The notes beneath the pieces were generated by a model that made no database searches, was not told the DNA's origin, and saw only the letters and a program-made list of their open reading frames with translations. Shown piece after piece: positions 44,223-56,461 of a stretch of 64,000 bases of DNA. The position numbers and the translations under genes were made by a program. Where the stretch lies: positions 5,615,327-5,679,326 of the forward strand of contig NC_061817.1 in the NCBI RefSeq assembly GCF_021462225.1. Reading direction: 5' to 3'. The DNA comes from Girardinichthys multiradiatus (Eukaryota > Chordata > Actinopteri > Cyprinodontiformes > Goodeidae). Each line of letters starts with the position of its first letter. The stretch's first letter is position 1.

Positions 44223-45247
44223 AGTTAATAATTTTATAGGCCTTTCATGTGGCGGCTCCACAGGTTGGCGGGTTACTTTCTGTAATGGTATAAAGTTACA
44301 CATTTCCTGGCATTAGCGCACATTGCGATGTATGGCTCAGAATCTTAGGGTACATTTATGATATTTTGTTATGTGGCAGCTGTTAACAAATATTTAGGGT
44401 AGATAGGATTTACCCATTGTAATTAAATTGCTGCCTACTATGTGAAGGTAATGTTTTAAAAATTGGCATGGATTGTATTTTGGGAGCGAGCGGTCGGATC
44501 TCTGAGCCAAAATAATTAAAACAGTACTCAGAAATATTCTCCCTTGAAACATCTTCACGAGAGAGTACTTTATTCTTCAAAAAGCGCACAGAATCATCTT
44601 CATCAAAAATTCCAGAAGTCACCCTGCCTCCAGTCTTTACAGGGTGTTTGTATACAGATACAAAGCATTGGTGTGTATTTGGATTCTCTTGACCAATTGA
44701 AATACATCATATTCATTTACGTAATACATCTGGCATCCACAACATTTCTTCCTCTATTTTTCCGGGAATACACATTTAGCTAAACATCTGGAAAACATCA
44801 GATTGGCGTACGTGACATTTTATAACAACACTCTCATGACTTTATCAGGCTGCAAGCTCTTAGGTCAAATTGACCTGGCAGGACTTTAGGGATATCAAAA
44901 CTTTCCCAACTGAAACACAATGCAAGCTCTTATTATTTCATGTCACACTGGCCTGGCAGAATCAGAATATCACCAGATTTCCAAACTCATCAGTCTTTAC
45001 CTCTCACCAAGAACGTTTCCCTAATGTAATCTGTTTCCAGACAGGCCTGTTTCCCTATGCACTGAAGAAAGAATTCACAGAATTCATCTTATAATGGTAA
45101 ACACAATAACACTTTTAAGCTATTCAAACACACCTCTACAGTATTTACCATCCTCCAAAATTCTTTCTTCCAGGTCCCCCCTTCTCAAATCAGAGGGAAC
45201 ATCAGGCCGCCAGCTACGCCATGAAGTGCAATAGAAAATACCCCTCA
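44223..45247. other. no gene seen
   Basis: AT-rich with short ORFs. No domain or repeat I can name. Confidence 0.45.
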
Positions 45248-46450
45248 ACCAAAAGACCTATAGAAGATATGCAGCATCTTGCCGTAAACACTGAAGCTTC
45301 CTCAAGAAGTACAGTCTGCTCTGTCCCTTCTTGTAGATGCTTCACAGTTGCATCCCCACTCCAGTCTGTTGTCCAGGTGAACACCGAGGTAATTATACTC
45401 CTCCACCACCTCCACTTCTTCTCCCAAGGAAATTGTGTCTGACCTATTCTTGTTTCTCTTAAAATCTACAATCATCTCCTTTGTTTTATTCATGTTAAAG
45501 ATGAGATGATTGTCTCTACACCATGCCACAAAGCGGTCCACCACCTTCCTGTACTCATCTTCTTGTCCATCTCTGATCCACCCCACGACTGCAGAATCAT
45601 CAGAGTATTTCTGCAGATGACAGGAGTCTGTCTTGTACTGGAAGTCTGAGGTGTACAGAGTGAAAAGGAATGGTGAGAGTACAGTCCCCTGTGGTGCTCC
45701 TGTGCTGCTGACTACCTGGTTAGACTCATAACCCTTCAGTCTCAATATTCTGGAGTTTCTGACAAAGCAAATCAGGTTGGATTATATTAAATGCACTGGT
45801 GAACTCTCTGGGTAAATAATATGGAGAAAAAAAACTTACTGCTAGCAGCTCATTATCTGGACTGCAGAGATGACACTTCTCTGTAACATGTTCTGGATTA
45901 CACCATCTGTTGTTCACAAGTACTGCTACTCTACCTCCTCTACGTTTACTGCTTCTCTTTAAATCTCTGTCTACTCGTATGATCAGAAAGCCTGGCAGAA
46001 ATATGCTGGAGTCAGGGATGTGATCCTGCAGACATGCCTCAGTGAAACACTTAATACTGGATTCTAGATACTCTGCCTGGGTCCTTTGTAGGGCTTGGAG
46101 TTCATCCAACTTGTTTCCCAACAATCTCACATTGCTCATTTTATTCGACGGATGAGATGGTTTGAACTTCCTCCTTCTCTTTCTTCTCTTTCCTACTGCT
46201 CTGCATCCATGGTGCCTCCTTTGCAACTCATCAGGGATTTGGGGTTGCAGTTGAAGTATTATTTAAGCTTTTAAGATATTAATCAGCTGCTCCCGGTAGT
46301 AAAACACAAACAAACAAACAAACAAAAACAAAAAAACACCTTGTTGCTATGCTAATGCATCATAACAAATGTCCAAAGGTCATAAAATATCAGCAAAAAT
46401 CCTTCCAGCTACACAGCATCTGATACCGGAAAAGATAACTGCTGCTTCAA
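45248..46450 (-). pseudogene. L2/Rex-like LINE with large internal deletion
   Basis: Frame 45726-46226 starts with the endonuclease N terminus (MSNVRLLGNKLDELQALQRT, RGGRVAVLVNNRWCNP, ELLAVSFFSPYYLPREFT). It then jumps directly to the RT block SAFNIIQPDLLCQKLQ: about half of the endonuclease and the RT N terminus are missing, and the reading frame is kept across the join. Frame 45302-45745 continues with VVSSTGAPQGTVLSPFLF, KYSDDSAVVG and DNRLEWGCN. The 5' UTR lies at 46230-46450 and matches 42025-42185. Confidence 0.85.
46303..46336. repeat. (CAAA)n microsatellite
   Basis: Repeated ACAAACAAAC in the LINE 5' UTR. Confidence 0.9.
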
Positions 46451-47309
46451 CCTGGTGCCATCTTGAGCAGCACAATTTTAGAATTAAAATAATTGTGTAA
46501 AGAACAGAGGGCCAAGGCGATATAAACTAAACTGGAATCCTCCACGGTGGACGAGCAAAGTTGAGAGAAAGAGAGAGAGGGGGCCAGGTTGGTTTGCATA
46601 GTTTTTCACTTAATGAATAAAGTCTTCATCTGAAAACAGCCATTTTGTATTTATTCATGTTATCTTTATCCAGTATAATTTTTTTTGACGAACTGAAACA
46701 AAAAATAAAAACCGAGGAAATTTGCCAGGAGGCAAACCACAAGTTGTTTATAAATTGTCTTAAAAGCCTATCCAGACTTCTCCATTGTCATTCCTGATGT
46801 CCTTCCTTCTTGTCATGGTGTTATCAAATACATGCATGCTTCTTTACCTCTATGCATGTTATGAAACCTCTCTTTTTCTCATGAATGTATGTGCCAATTC
46901 AAAACAACACAAGGACTTTTAAAAGGAAACAAGATGGTAAATAATTTACCATGCCAATAACAGCTTTTAAAATAAAAGAGAAAACAGATTTTTAAAACCA
47001 TTATTAGAAAACAAAATAAGACAAAATTCAGTGTTGTTTCTCAATTCATGCAGCAGGTTGTGTGCTAGCATCTATGAATATTTTTACTTTGATGCCTTCT
47101 AGTGATTGTATGTTTTCAAAGCAATTGGGAGAATAATTATGTGACAGAACTCTTTTTGGATTGTACATCAACTACTAAGTTAGGCTGAAGGTTAAGGCTC
47201 CCAAAGAATTGGTAAATAAGTAAAAAACAAAACCTAGATTACTAAAGTGGTAATACTACTACTAAAATTTGTCATCTTACCATTTTCTGCACCAGCTTTA
47301 TGGCCACAG
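46451..47309. other. no gene seen
   Basis: AT-rich, no coding frame of note. Confidence 0.5.
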
Positions 47310-47392
47310 ATGCCTCTATCCAGCAGTCAATGGGCAAAGTCAGAGAGGTACACACAGGACAGGTCACCATCCCTTACAAAAACACACTGCAA
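47310..47392 (-). mobile_element. SINE/LINE 3' tail, reverse orientation
   Basis: 'CAGTCAATGGGCAAAGTCAG' and 'ACACAGGACAGGTCACCATC' are the reverse complement of the tail seen at 44095. Confidence 0.55.
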
Positions 47393-47398
47393 AGGAAC

Positions 47399-47760
47399 TA
47401 GTGCTGTAAAAAAGTTTTTGCCCCCTACAGATTTGCTATCCGTTGTTGCTTGTAGGCGTGGCAAAACCAGAAGCAACTTTACAATAACTGACATTTAGTC
47501 TTTAACATCATCATTGAGGAATTTTGGCCCATTCTCCTTTGCAGAAATATTTGAATTCAGCCAAGGTGGAGGGTTTCATTATGAACACTGTGTTAATACA
47601 GTATTTGAAAATCCAGACTTTGGCTAGGCCATTCCAAAACATAATTTTTTTCCTGAGTCAATCAGAAGTGGCCTTGCGACTGTGTTTTAGATCACTGTCC
47701 TGTTGCAAAACCACCATGTTTGAGTGTCAGTATGATTAGCTGTTTCTCAAATGTTAGTTG
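47399..47760 (-). mobile_element. Tc1-like relic with terminal repeat and transposase end
   Basis: It begins with AGTGCTGTAAAAAAGTTTTT (quoted in part), a known fish Tc1 terminus. The minus strand then encodes the end of a DD34E transposase: a WAKIP-like block at 47530, a LEWPSQS-like block near 47630 and a QQDNDP-like block near 47700, all mutated. It is truncated at about 47760. Confidence 0.7.
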
Positions 47761-47926
47761 TTAGGTCAGATGTAACATGACACACTACACTCTAGACTAT
47801 ATTTTCATAATTTCTTTGATTAAAAGCTGAGGACATCTACAATTTAACAACTCATCAATAATTAATACTTTAATAACAGGTTTGCAGGGAAATAAATAAA
47901 CTTTAGACATCAAAAGACCAAAAGAT
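47761..47926. other. no gene seen
   Basis: AT-rich sequence ending at the gap. Confidence 0.5.
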
Positions 47927-48026
47927 NNNNNNNNNNNNNNNNNNNNNNNNNNNNNNNNNNNNNNNNNNNNNNNNNNNNNNNNNNNNNNNNNNNNNNNNNN
48001 NNNNNNNNNNNNNNNNNNNNNNNNNN
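47927..48026. other. assembly gap, 100 N
   Basis: Exactly 100 N. The right side resumes inside a Tc1-like element, so the gap may hide the rest of it. Confidence 1.
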
Positions 48027-48168
48027 GCTAATTGAACCTTCACACTCTGCTCTTACTGGTGCAATGTGCAATCAATGAAGACTGGCTATCAGGCTGGTCC
48101 AATTTAGCCTTGAAACCTCCCACACTAAAATGACAGGTGTTTCAGTTTTATTGTCCAACCCCTGTACA
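48027..48168 (-). mobile_element. second copy of the 1-1188 Tc1-like element, terminus only
   Basis: It aligns over about 142 bp with 1048-1189, with few differences and in the same orientation (GCTAATTGAACCTTCACACT; TGACAGGTGTTTCAGTTT; CCAACCCCTGTA). Confidence 0.92.
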
Positions 48169-49599
48169 TTCAGATCTATTTGTATATTCACCAATAACAT
48201 TTATCTGTTAAAACCCTTTTGTGTAATTTTTCTCCTCGTTTAGCTGCCTTTCAATGCCTTGTCCCCATGCAAATATGAACACATCAAACCAGTAAATAAA
48301 TAACACCCTTATTAGCAGTATTATTATCTGTTTCATGATATTTCTGTATGCTGCTATGGAAGCCATTTCCAAAGGAAAATTCCAAAAACCTCGGATGTAT
48401 TAGTTGGATAAGCAAACATGTTGCTGTTACCTTAAGACCCCAAGGGATGGCAGCAGAGGGACATTTACAGTGTCTTGCAGGAATATTTATACTTCTACTC
48501 ATTTAGATTTTTATAACCACAATCTTGTGGTTAGTAGATATTTTATGCATTAGAACAACACAAAATACAGCTTATGTGAAGTTTAAGTAAAGTGATGCGT
48601 GGATACAATATAAAAATAGAAACGTGTGGTCTGTATATCTGTTCAGCCTCTTTTATTTTCAGTAACAGCAATAATACTAATATACTTGTAGAGACAGACT
48701 CCAAATGACAATAAGAAAGGGACTCTTTGAAAACTGTGAAGAATATAATTGTGTGCAATTTCTGGTATTTCAAAATAATAAAACAATAGAATTTTTTCAC
48801 AACATAAAGTGTTTGAAACCGATAGCAACAGCTGGTAAATTGTGTATGTTTGAACAATCCAAACGTATGTTCATTCAACTCGATTTATTTATTTATGTAT
48901 GTATGTATTTATTTATTTATAAATGTATATATTTATTTATAAATAAACATGATTAGATATGTACTGGATTTTTATGTGCCCAAATAGCAAAGCAGGCTCA
49001 CCAGATGTGTCCATACAAAAAGTCTCTCCATTCCATAAACTATTTTTGTATCTGCATGTTTTGCTAAATGTCCTTTTTTCACTCTCGTGAAAAAATCAGA
49101 GTTGGGAAGTGTCTGCGAAAACTGTACTTTACTTCAAATATTATATTTCATGTAAATTCAAGCAAGTGCAACTAAGTAAATGTAACTCGTTACTACCCAT
49201 CTGTGTGTGAGACACATTAGTTACTGTTATTAGTCATGTTAGTGCCCTGATAACCTCCTGTATTGTATGAACACCATTCACTAAAACTGTGATAGATTTT
49301 AATGTGTTCTCCTGAAACAGCTGCTGAGATCATACCTGTGCTTCTAAATGTCCTGTGTTGTTAACAGCAGGTAGAACAAGGTCAAATTAGACCCCCCCTT
49401 GTGAATTGATATAGTTACTGTTGCTATAGATTTAAAAAAATTAGAAAAGAAAAACATCTCAGCAACCTGAATCTAATTAAGAGTAAAGATTCCAGATACA
49501 GATTCTACCTAGCAAACAGCTGTAGAGCTTAGTGTTCCTAAAAGCTCATGCTTATTATTAACAGCAGGGTTGATGAGGTAAAATATGACCTTATTAGCT
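48169..49599. other. no gene seen; (TTTA)n tract
   Basis: AT-rich. A TTTA/TGTA repeat lies at 48883-48950. No domain in any ORF. Confidence 0.5.
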
Positions 49600-49794
49600 T
49601 TATGTAGATTTAGGTTTCTTATAACAGAAGAAGTTCTTTCTCTGGCTGCAGTCTCTGAGCCCAAATAAGCTGTTGCTGTTCTTCTCCAGAACACCACATC
49701 TGACAGCTGGGCAGCTTGGAATGTCGGGGTACTGCACCTCTTCTCCAAGCATCCAGAACCACTCATCAGCCAGGTAACGCAGACCCGTCCAAAC
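49600..49794 (-). pseudogene. lectin copy B, exon 3 (intact)
   Basis: AG acceptor at 49796-49795, then GTT TGG (Val-Trp), 64 codons and TAA at 49602-49600. It encodes GLRYLADEWFW, CPAVRCGVLE and FFCYKKPKST. Confidence 0.85.
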
Positions 49795-49819
49795 CTATAA
49801 TATTTAACAGAGAGAATCA

Positions 49820-50237
49820 CATAAACGCTGTGGCATTATGCTACACTCATATGTAACACAAGTTTTTATTTTCTCATCATGTCATTTTTAGAATTTCAGT
49901 TGATGTATGTTTTGTTATAGTCAGATAAGGCCATAGGCAGGTGCAGATGGAGTTTCCATTATAAGAAAATACAGTGTGCTCCTCTTTATTGCTTAAGTCA
50001 TTTTAGAATCATTGTTGTAGCTGTGATTTTAAAGGAGGATTGTGTAAATCTAAATATAATCCTGGAACTATTGTAAATGTCATGTTCAGAATTATTTATG
50101 AATTACAATAATACATGTTATGTTTTATTTTGGAAACTTTTTTTTTTTTTTATGTTTTTCATTTTATCTAGAAAAGAACAGAACAGTGTCAACAACAGTT
50201 AGTAATTACTACTCTAAAACATCCATAATATAAAGGC
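49820..50237. other. intron of lectin copy B, no element named
   Basis: AT-rich sequence with a T run near 50140. Confidence 0.5.
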
Positions 50238-50311
50238 ACCAGCTCCCCCACGACCCATTATGGAAGAAGCAGGTATAGAAAATGGTTGGATGGATGGATG
50301 GATGGATGGAT
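50238..50311 (+). mobile_element. SINE/LINE 3' tail with (GGAT)n
   Basis: 'GGCACCAGCTCCCCCACGAC' and 'GCAGGTATAGAAAATGGTTG' plus TGGA repeats at 50286-50310. Confidence 0.7.
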
Positions 50312-50319
50312 ATGGTATT

Positions 50320-50505
50320 GCTCCATATGCTGAATAACTTGGTGGTGGATGAGTATAAATACCTCGGTGTTCAACTGGACAACAGACTGGAGTGGAGATG
50401 CAGCTGTGAAGCTGTCTACAAGAAGGGACAGAGCAGACTGTACTTCTTGAGGAAGCTTAGGTCCTTCAGTTTTTGTAGCAAGATGCTGCATATCTTCTAC
50501 ACTCA
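50320..50505 (+). mobile_element. L2/Rex-like LINE C-terminal fragment
   Basis: The open frame encodes EYKYLGVQLDNRLEWRC and GQSRLYFLRKLRSFSFCSKM, the same block as at 16935-17132 and 45302. It is cut at 50505 by the Tc1 terminus. Confidence 0.85.
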
Positions 50506-50810
50506 CCGGCCACTTTATTAGGTACATCTGTCCAACTGCTTGTTAACGTACATTTCTAATCAGCTAATCACATGGCAGCAACTCAATGCATTTAGACATG
50601 TAGACATGGTCAAGACAATCTGCTGCAATTCAAACCGAGTATCAGATTGGGTGAGAAAGGTGATTTAAGTGACTTTGAACGTGGCATGGTTGTTGGTGCC
50701 AGACGGGCTCTTCTGAGTATTTCAGAAACTGCTGATCTACTGGGTTTTTCTTGCACTACCATCTTTAGTGTTTACAAGGAATGGTCCGAAAAAGAGAAAA
50801 TATCCTGTGA
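50505..50810 (+). mobile_element. Tc1-like transposon, 5' part
   Basis: The terminus CACTCACCGGCCACTTTATT is followed by a transposase N terminus (GEKGDLSDFERGMVVGARRA, LLSISETADLLGFSCTTIF). This is the helix-turn-helix of a fish Tc1 family. The element stops abruptly near 50810 at the L1-like sequence. Confidence 0.8.
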
Positions 50811-53800
50811 CAAATGCCTTGTTGATGGTTTGGTCCTTATCAATCAGCTCAGAGACGAATGACTATAGACTGTCATATATAATAGATGTGTAGTCTTGGT
50901 TCAGAATTGATATAGCTCTATAGGAGCTATATAGCATTTTATTCATGCCTTCTTTTGGTATAACCGATATAATTGCCTCATACCACTGTGGTGGTGTTGT
51001 CATATTTACTTGTGTCCAATTCAGTGCTTTTAATAAAATTGGAGACATTTCCTCTTCATATACCTTATACCTTTTGGCTGGGTTAGGCTTAGTTTTTTTA
51101 GGGTAAATGTTTTTAACGTCACCTATAACTCTTTTTTTTATTATTAGGCTTAGTTACATGTTTATTCTGACACTCTCCAATTGTTGGTAGATCTAATGAA
51201 TCAATCTTCCAAATTATTTTGTTTCATTTGTATATACAATCTTAGAATATGTTTGAAAGGCCATATCAATACCTTATATACTACTTTCAAATTTTCGTGT
51301 CTTTGGATCAATTATTGAACATACTGATTGCATTACTTATTTCTTATGATTTTTTCTTGGAAGTGATTATGCTGCTTTCGGTCCAGTTTCATAATACAAT
51401 TTTTTGTATTATTGTTATTTTTTTCTCATTATTATTATATATCCAGAATTTTACTCCTTGTCTCTTGGATTTGTGACAGAATATGTATAGTCTCAATCGG
51501 CATACTTTCCAAATGTTTTAATGTATAGTCAGTTAACTTAGTTGTTTTCTCTTGCTTTCTTAATAGCCTCACTTAATGATATGAATTTGCCATTTATAAC
51601 GGCCTTCTAAGTGTCCCATTAAATGTTAGGGTCAACTTGTCCATTGTTATTTAATTCTAGGAAATGTATAATTTCTGCTTTTATCTCTTATATGACATTC
51701 TTATTATTTAATGAGTTTGTGTTTAGTCTCCATATAGTTTTTTTTTTGGTCTTGTGTACAGATTAAATGTTAAGTATATTGGTGCGTGGTCTAACAAGTT
51801 CCTGGTACCAATTTCACAGCTTCTTCTTCTGTCTGTCATTTCTGAGAACCAAAAGGAGATCAATCCACAAATACACTGCACAAAGGGGAGAAAAGTAGGT
51901 AATATCTCTATCTGTTCGGTACATATGTCACCAAATATCCGGAAAACCAATATCAACCAAGCCCTTTCTGAACAATTTACTTTGTGGAGTAGCTGTCCTT
52001 TTATTATTAGATGTGTCGTTTTTATGCAAGATTATATTAAAGTCACCTGCACAAATTAATACTACTCTTGACCCTGAGATCAGTTCCAAGACTTTTCTCA
52101 GCAAGAACATGTCATAGTGAGCGGGCATATGCACAGACAAAAGAGTACACATTTTCCCCTCTGTTTTTCCCTGCACCAGTATCATACCTTCCTTCATTGT
52201 TTGTATTTGCTAAATAAGTTCAAAATGTAAGGACTTGTGTCTTAAAACTGCAACACCTCTTTTATGATCTGTTTTGAATGAGCTGTAATAAACATTTGCA
52301 AATTTCTTTTTTCATTTCTCATCTTCTGCTTGGATCAGATGGGTATTTTGAAGAAGCAGAATTTAAATTTTGTCCCTTTTTATCTTAGACATGACTCTGC
52401 TCCTCTTGACAGGATTGTTGAGACCATTTATATTCCATAAAGCTGCTGTGATATCACAGAATTATATAGCCATACCAGTATGCGATTTTGCTTACACAAG
52501 AGTTAGAACACTAGTTAAATATAACAAAACTACAGAACATAATGCCAAAAGAACAACTTCAGGGCTTTACTCTGCCTGTTAAACTACAATTTCCTTCACA
52601 TAGTTGGAGAAACAGTCCTACTCTAAATAGGGCCTCCTTCTCTGCCTTAGACAAAGTCCTTTCTTTGAGCATAACTCTTCTCTCAATTAGTCCTGATTAA
52701 TGTATATTTCCTATGACATGGGAGTTCAACCTGCGTATTAGAAACAAACAAGGTATTATGAATTCAATAAGTATCCTGTATAATATATTAATGTTAGAAC
52801 ACAACTAAAAAAAGGCATCAAATAGAAAGGTCAATTGTTTATTTTTTGGATCTACAAGGAGATATACAATAATGTCGTACTTACGTAACAGGTATAAATC
52901 TTAAGTACACAGCTGACACTTAAGATACTTAAGTTGCTACTTGCTGAAATCCATGGAGCTACTCCCTAATGTGTTTGGAAAAGGCGCTGCCCGCTTTATT
53001 CCAATATGCGTCTTGGGAGAGTAGTGGCTCCTCATCTACAGCAGCCGAGCACGGCGTCTCTGGCGAGTATTCTCTTTTCCTCGTGTCCTCGGTCATATCA
53101 AACACATTCCTGTATAGGCGCGGCCAGTCTTCCCAATGAATCCTCATCCTAACCGGGTATGAAGTTTGAAAACAAATTTTTTCCATCTTCTAGATGTTTT
53201 TGTATTCTTTAAGCTTGTTGTTTATCTCAGTCAGCAGATCATGCACGAATGATATCAGTTTAACTTCATAGATAATCCTTTTCCCTCATGTCAGTTTTAG
53301 GATTCTCTCTTCTATGAAAGTTCACCAGGATAGATTTTACGATCGCCACATTTTGTAGCTTAGGACCAGTGTCTGGTGTGCTCATTGTATCTGCAGGTCC
53401 ACGTGTTCTTTGAGCAAAGCTTGTTCTTTCAGAAGGTTAGCAATGAACGTAAACATAAGAATTACCCTCAGCACCCTCCTTGATACTGTAAATGTGAATA
53501 TTATTTCACCTGTACCTTCCTTCTACGTCAGTGACTTTCTCCTGGAAAGTTTTCTGTTGTTTCAGGCAGTAAAGCAGCGAGTCCCTCGGGTACACGTTCA
53601 CAGTCTCCACCTCATTCACCCATTGTTCTGCCTCAGTTAGCCTTGCTCCTTGATTATGAATATCCACACTGACCTCTTCCAGCTTCTTGTTGATTTCAGT
53701 CTGCTGCCCAGATTCCGTTTGATATCATTCTCCATTGCGTGATGTCATTTTGAATTTCTTTAATATTGTCGCATAAATTCTGAACAGTTGTAGCCATTGT

Positions 53801-54040
53801 CAGATCACTTTCACGTCGTCTCCACGGCCTGCATCCTGCTGGTTTTGTTTTCAGCGTTTGTTGAATGGGTCCTTGCTTGGTCGTGACTTTTAGAACCCCC
53901 TGGTCTCTTTTTGGATCTAACACCACACATAACATGTCATTTTAGGAGAAATTTAATTAGTTTATTGAGTTTTGTGGAGTTTCTTTATATCTGAAGAGGA
54001 CTGTTTAAATTTTCAAGCCACCATCTTGAAATGCTCCCCT
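50811..54040 (-). mobile_element. L1-like (Tx1/Swimmer-type) LINE, 3'-truncated
   Basis: From the 5' end at about 54040 (AAGATGGTGGC) follow ORF1 (52959-53940), the endonuclease (about 52450-51720) and the RT start (51048-50811). The endonuclease begins LWNINGLNNPVKRSRVMSK (near 52440), carries CAGDFNIILHK (51928-52197) and ends at LLDHAPIYLTFN (51723-51956). The RT start reads EAIISVIPKEGM and SILNQDYTSII. Frameshifts and stops are frequent. The RT catalytic part is missing. Confidence 0.8.
52959..53940 (-). pseudogene. L1-like ORF1 remnant
   Basis: Two frames, 53696-53935 (Lys/Gln-rich, with LCDNIKEIQNDI as a coiled-coil-like part) and 52959-53186 (YPVRMRIHWEDWPR, the C-terminal block), are typical for L1 ORF1 nucleic-acid-binding proteins of fish. 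The region between them is out of frame. Confidence 0.55.
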
Positions 54041-54139
54041 ATATTACATTTTATGTTTAAGGTCTTTTTTGAAGTATTGCTTTGATGGGTTAAAAGCCTT
54101 TGGATGATCTTCTGGAAGTTTTGTGAGAATAGCTCCATT

Positions 54140-54175
54140 ATTGATACGGTTTAGCCTAAGCGAAACCGTATCAAT
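54140..54175. repeat. perfect 13-bp hairpin
   Basis: ATTGATACGGTTT (54140-54152) pairs with AAACCGTATCAAT (54163-54175) across a 10-base loop. It lies between the L1-like and Tc1 elements. Function unknown. Confidence 0.8.
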
Positions 54176-54384
54176 TATGAAAGAAGAATGAATGCCATGT
54201 TCCATTTGTGTTTACTCTATGTTCAGCACGGCTTCGGGAAGTAAGAAAGTCTCTCTTCAATAAGACGTCAGACAAAAAGGAATAACAAGAAGACACTCCA
54301 GAATTTAACTTTATCAGTCAAAGTAGATTATTGTTCCTTCTTTGTTCATCAATATTTTTGTGTTAGTTTAGTTTATTATTTATA

Positions 54385-55994
54385 CAGGTCCTTCTCAAAA
54401 TATTAGCATATTGTGATAAAGTTAATTATTTTCCATAATGTCATGATGAAAATTTAACATTCATATATTTTAGATTCATTGCACACTAACTGAAATATTT
54501 CAGGTCTTTTATTGTCTTAATACGGATGATTTTGGCATACAGCTCATGAAAACCCAAAATTCCTATCTCACAAAATTAGCATATCATTAAAAGGGTCTCT
54601 AAACGAGCTATGAACCTAATCATCTGAATCAACGAGTTAACTCTAAACACCTGCAAAAGATTCCTGAGGCCTTTAAAACTCCCAGCCTGGTTCATCACTC
54701 AAAACCCCAATCATGGGTAAGACTGACGACCTGACTGCTGTCCAGAAGGCCACTATTGACACCCTCAAGCAAGAGGGTAAGACACAGAAAGAAATTTCTG
54801 AACGAATAGGCTGTTCCCAGAGTGCTGTATCAAGGCACCTCAGTGGGAAGTCTGTGGGAAGGAAAAAGTGTGGCAGAAAACGCTGCACAACGAGAAGAGG
54901 TGACCGGACCCTGAGGAAGATTGTGGAGAAGGGCTGATTCCAGACCTTGGGGGACCTGCGGAAGCAGTGGACTGAGTCTGGAGTAGAAACATCCAGAGCC
55001 ACCGTGCACAGGCGTGTGCAGGAAATGGGATACAGGTGCCGCATTCCCCAGGTCAAGCCACTTTTGAACCAGAAACAGCGGCAGAAGCACCTGACCTGGG
55101 CTACAGAGAAGCAGCACTGGACTGTTGCTCAGTGGTCCAAAGTACTTTTTTCGGATGAAAGCAAATTCTGTATGTCATTCGGAAATCAAGGTGGCAGAGT
55201 CTGGAGGAAGACTGGGGAGAAGGAAATGCCAAAATGCCAGAAGTCCAGTGTCAAGTACCCACAGTCAGTGATGGTCTGGGGTGCCGTGTCAGCGGCTGGT
55301 GTTGGTCCACTGTGTTTTATCAAGGGCAGGGTCAATGCAGCTAGCTATCAGGAGATTTTGGAGCACTTCATGCTTCCATCTGCTGAAAAGCTTTATGGAG
55401 ATGAAGATTTCATTTTTCAGCACGACCTGGCACCTGCTCACAGTGCCAAAACCACTGGTAAATGGTTTACTGACCATGGTATCACTGTGCTCAATTGGCC
55501 TGCCAACTCTCCTGACCTGAACCCCATAGAGAATCTGTGGGATATTGTGAAGAGAACGTTGAGAGACTCATGACCCAACACTCTGGATGAGCTAAAGGCC
55601 GCTATCGAAGCATCCTGAGCCTCCATAAGACCTCAGCAGTGCCACAGGCTGATTGCCTCCATGCCACGCCGCATTGAAGCAGTCATTTCTGCAAAAGGAT
55701 TCCCGACCAAGTATTGAGTGCATAACTGTACATGATTATTTGAAGGTTGAAGTTTTTTGTATTAAAAACACTTTTCTTTTATTGGTTGGATGAAATATGC
55801 TAATTTTGTGAGATAGGAATTTTGGGTTTTCATGAGCTGTATGCCAAAATCATTCGTATTAAGACAATAAAAGACCTGAAATATTTCAGTTAGTGTGCAA
55901 TGAATCTAAAATATATGAACGTTAAATTTTCATCATGACATTATGGAAAATAATGAACTTTATCACAATATGCTAATATTTTGAGAAGGACCTG
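54385..55994 (+). mobile_element. nearly complete Tc1-like transposon with ~205-bp terminal repeats
   Basis: The inverted termini start CAGGTCCTTCTCAAAATATT and extend to about 54594 on the left and from about 55793 on the right, with few differences. TA flanks both ends (54383-54384 and 55995-55996). It lies in intron 2 of lectin copy B. Confidence 0.95.
54713..55717 (+). pseudogene. Tc1 transposase, 334 codons, three TGA stops
   Basis: The frame from ATG 54713 (MGKTDDLTAVQKATIDTLKQ) to TGA 55715-55717 is kept without any frameshift. It holds two helix-turn-helix domains (QKEISERIGCSQSAVSRHL; SRATVHRRVQEMGY), then LFSDESKFC (Asp), QHDLAPAHSA (Asp) and SPDLNPIENLW (Glu). The Asp-Glu spacing is 34 (DD34E) and the triad is intact. 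Internal stops are TGA at 54935-54937, 55571-55573 and 55616-55618. Each fits a single transition from CGA or TGG. It is inactive but only slightly damaged. Confidence 0.93.
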
Positions 55995-56085
55995 TATATC
56001 TAATCAGCGAATGCTACCAAAAATCTACTTGCTTGATTAATGGTAAAAAAAAAGAAGGTAAATGGACTGAACACATTGACATATG

Positions 56086-56160
56086 GCAGAAGGAAGCTGG
56101 AATTGAACCCTCAACCTTCTGATTGCAAGACAACTACTCTTCCTACTGAGACACAGTTGC
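56086..56160 (-). mobile_element. tRNA-derived SINE fragment
   Basis: The minus strand has an A-box-like TGTCTCAGTAGGAAGAG and a consensus B-box GGTTCAATTCC, as in tRNA-derived SINEs. There is no full tRNA fold. Confidence 0.6.
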
Positions 56161-56461
56161 TGTAAGAATAAATCTGAACTTTGATTTTTCATGGTCCTTA
56201 TATGTTCTTATGTCTGATTGAAAATAAACCATAGCATCAAGAAATGTATTAAACACCTGGTCTTTTTAATTGTATAATACACATTGTTTTGTGGAAAGGC
56301 ACAGGATTCACATCAAATTAATTATTAATTAATTAACTCAAAAGATAAATATATGAGACTGATTGATTAATAAGTAGTATAATTTAATGCAGGGTTAATA
56401 TGTGCTACAAAACAATAAATGAATTGGTCAATAACACCAGTACAGTAGAAAACTGGCCCAC
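56161..56461. other. intron of lectin copy B, no element named
   Basis: AT-rich; nothing recognisable. Confidence 0.5.

Noticed and set aside
56086..56160. possible tRNA gene on the minus strand
   Set aside because: A consensus B-box is present, but the arms do not pair into a cloverleaf. A SINE fragment is more likely.
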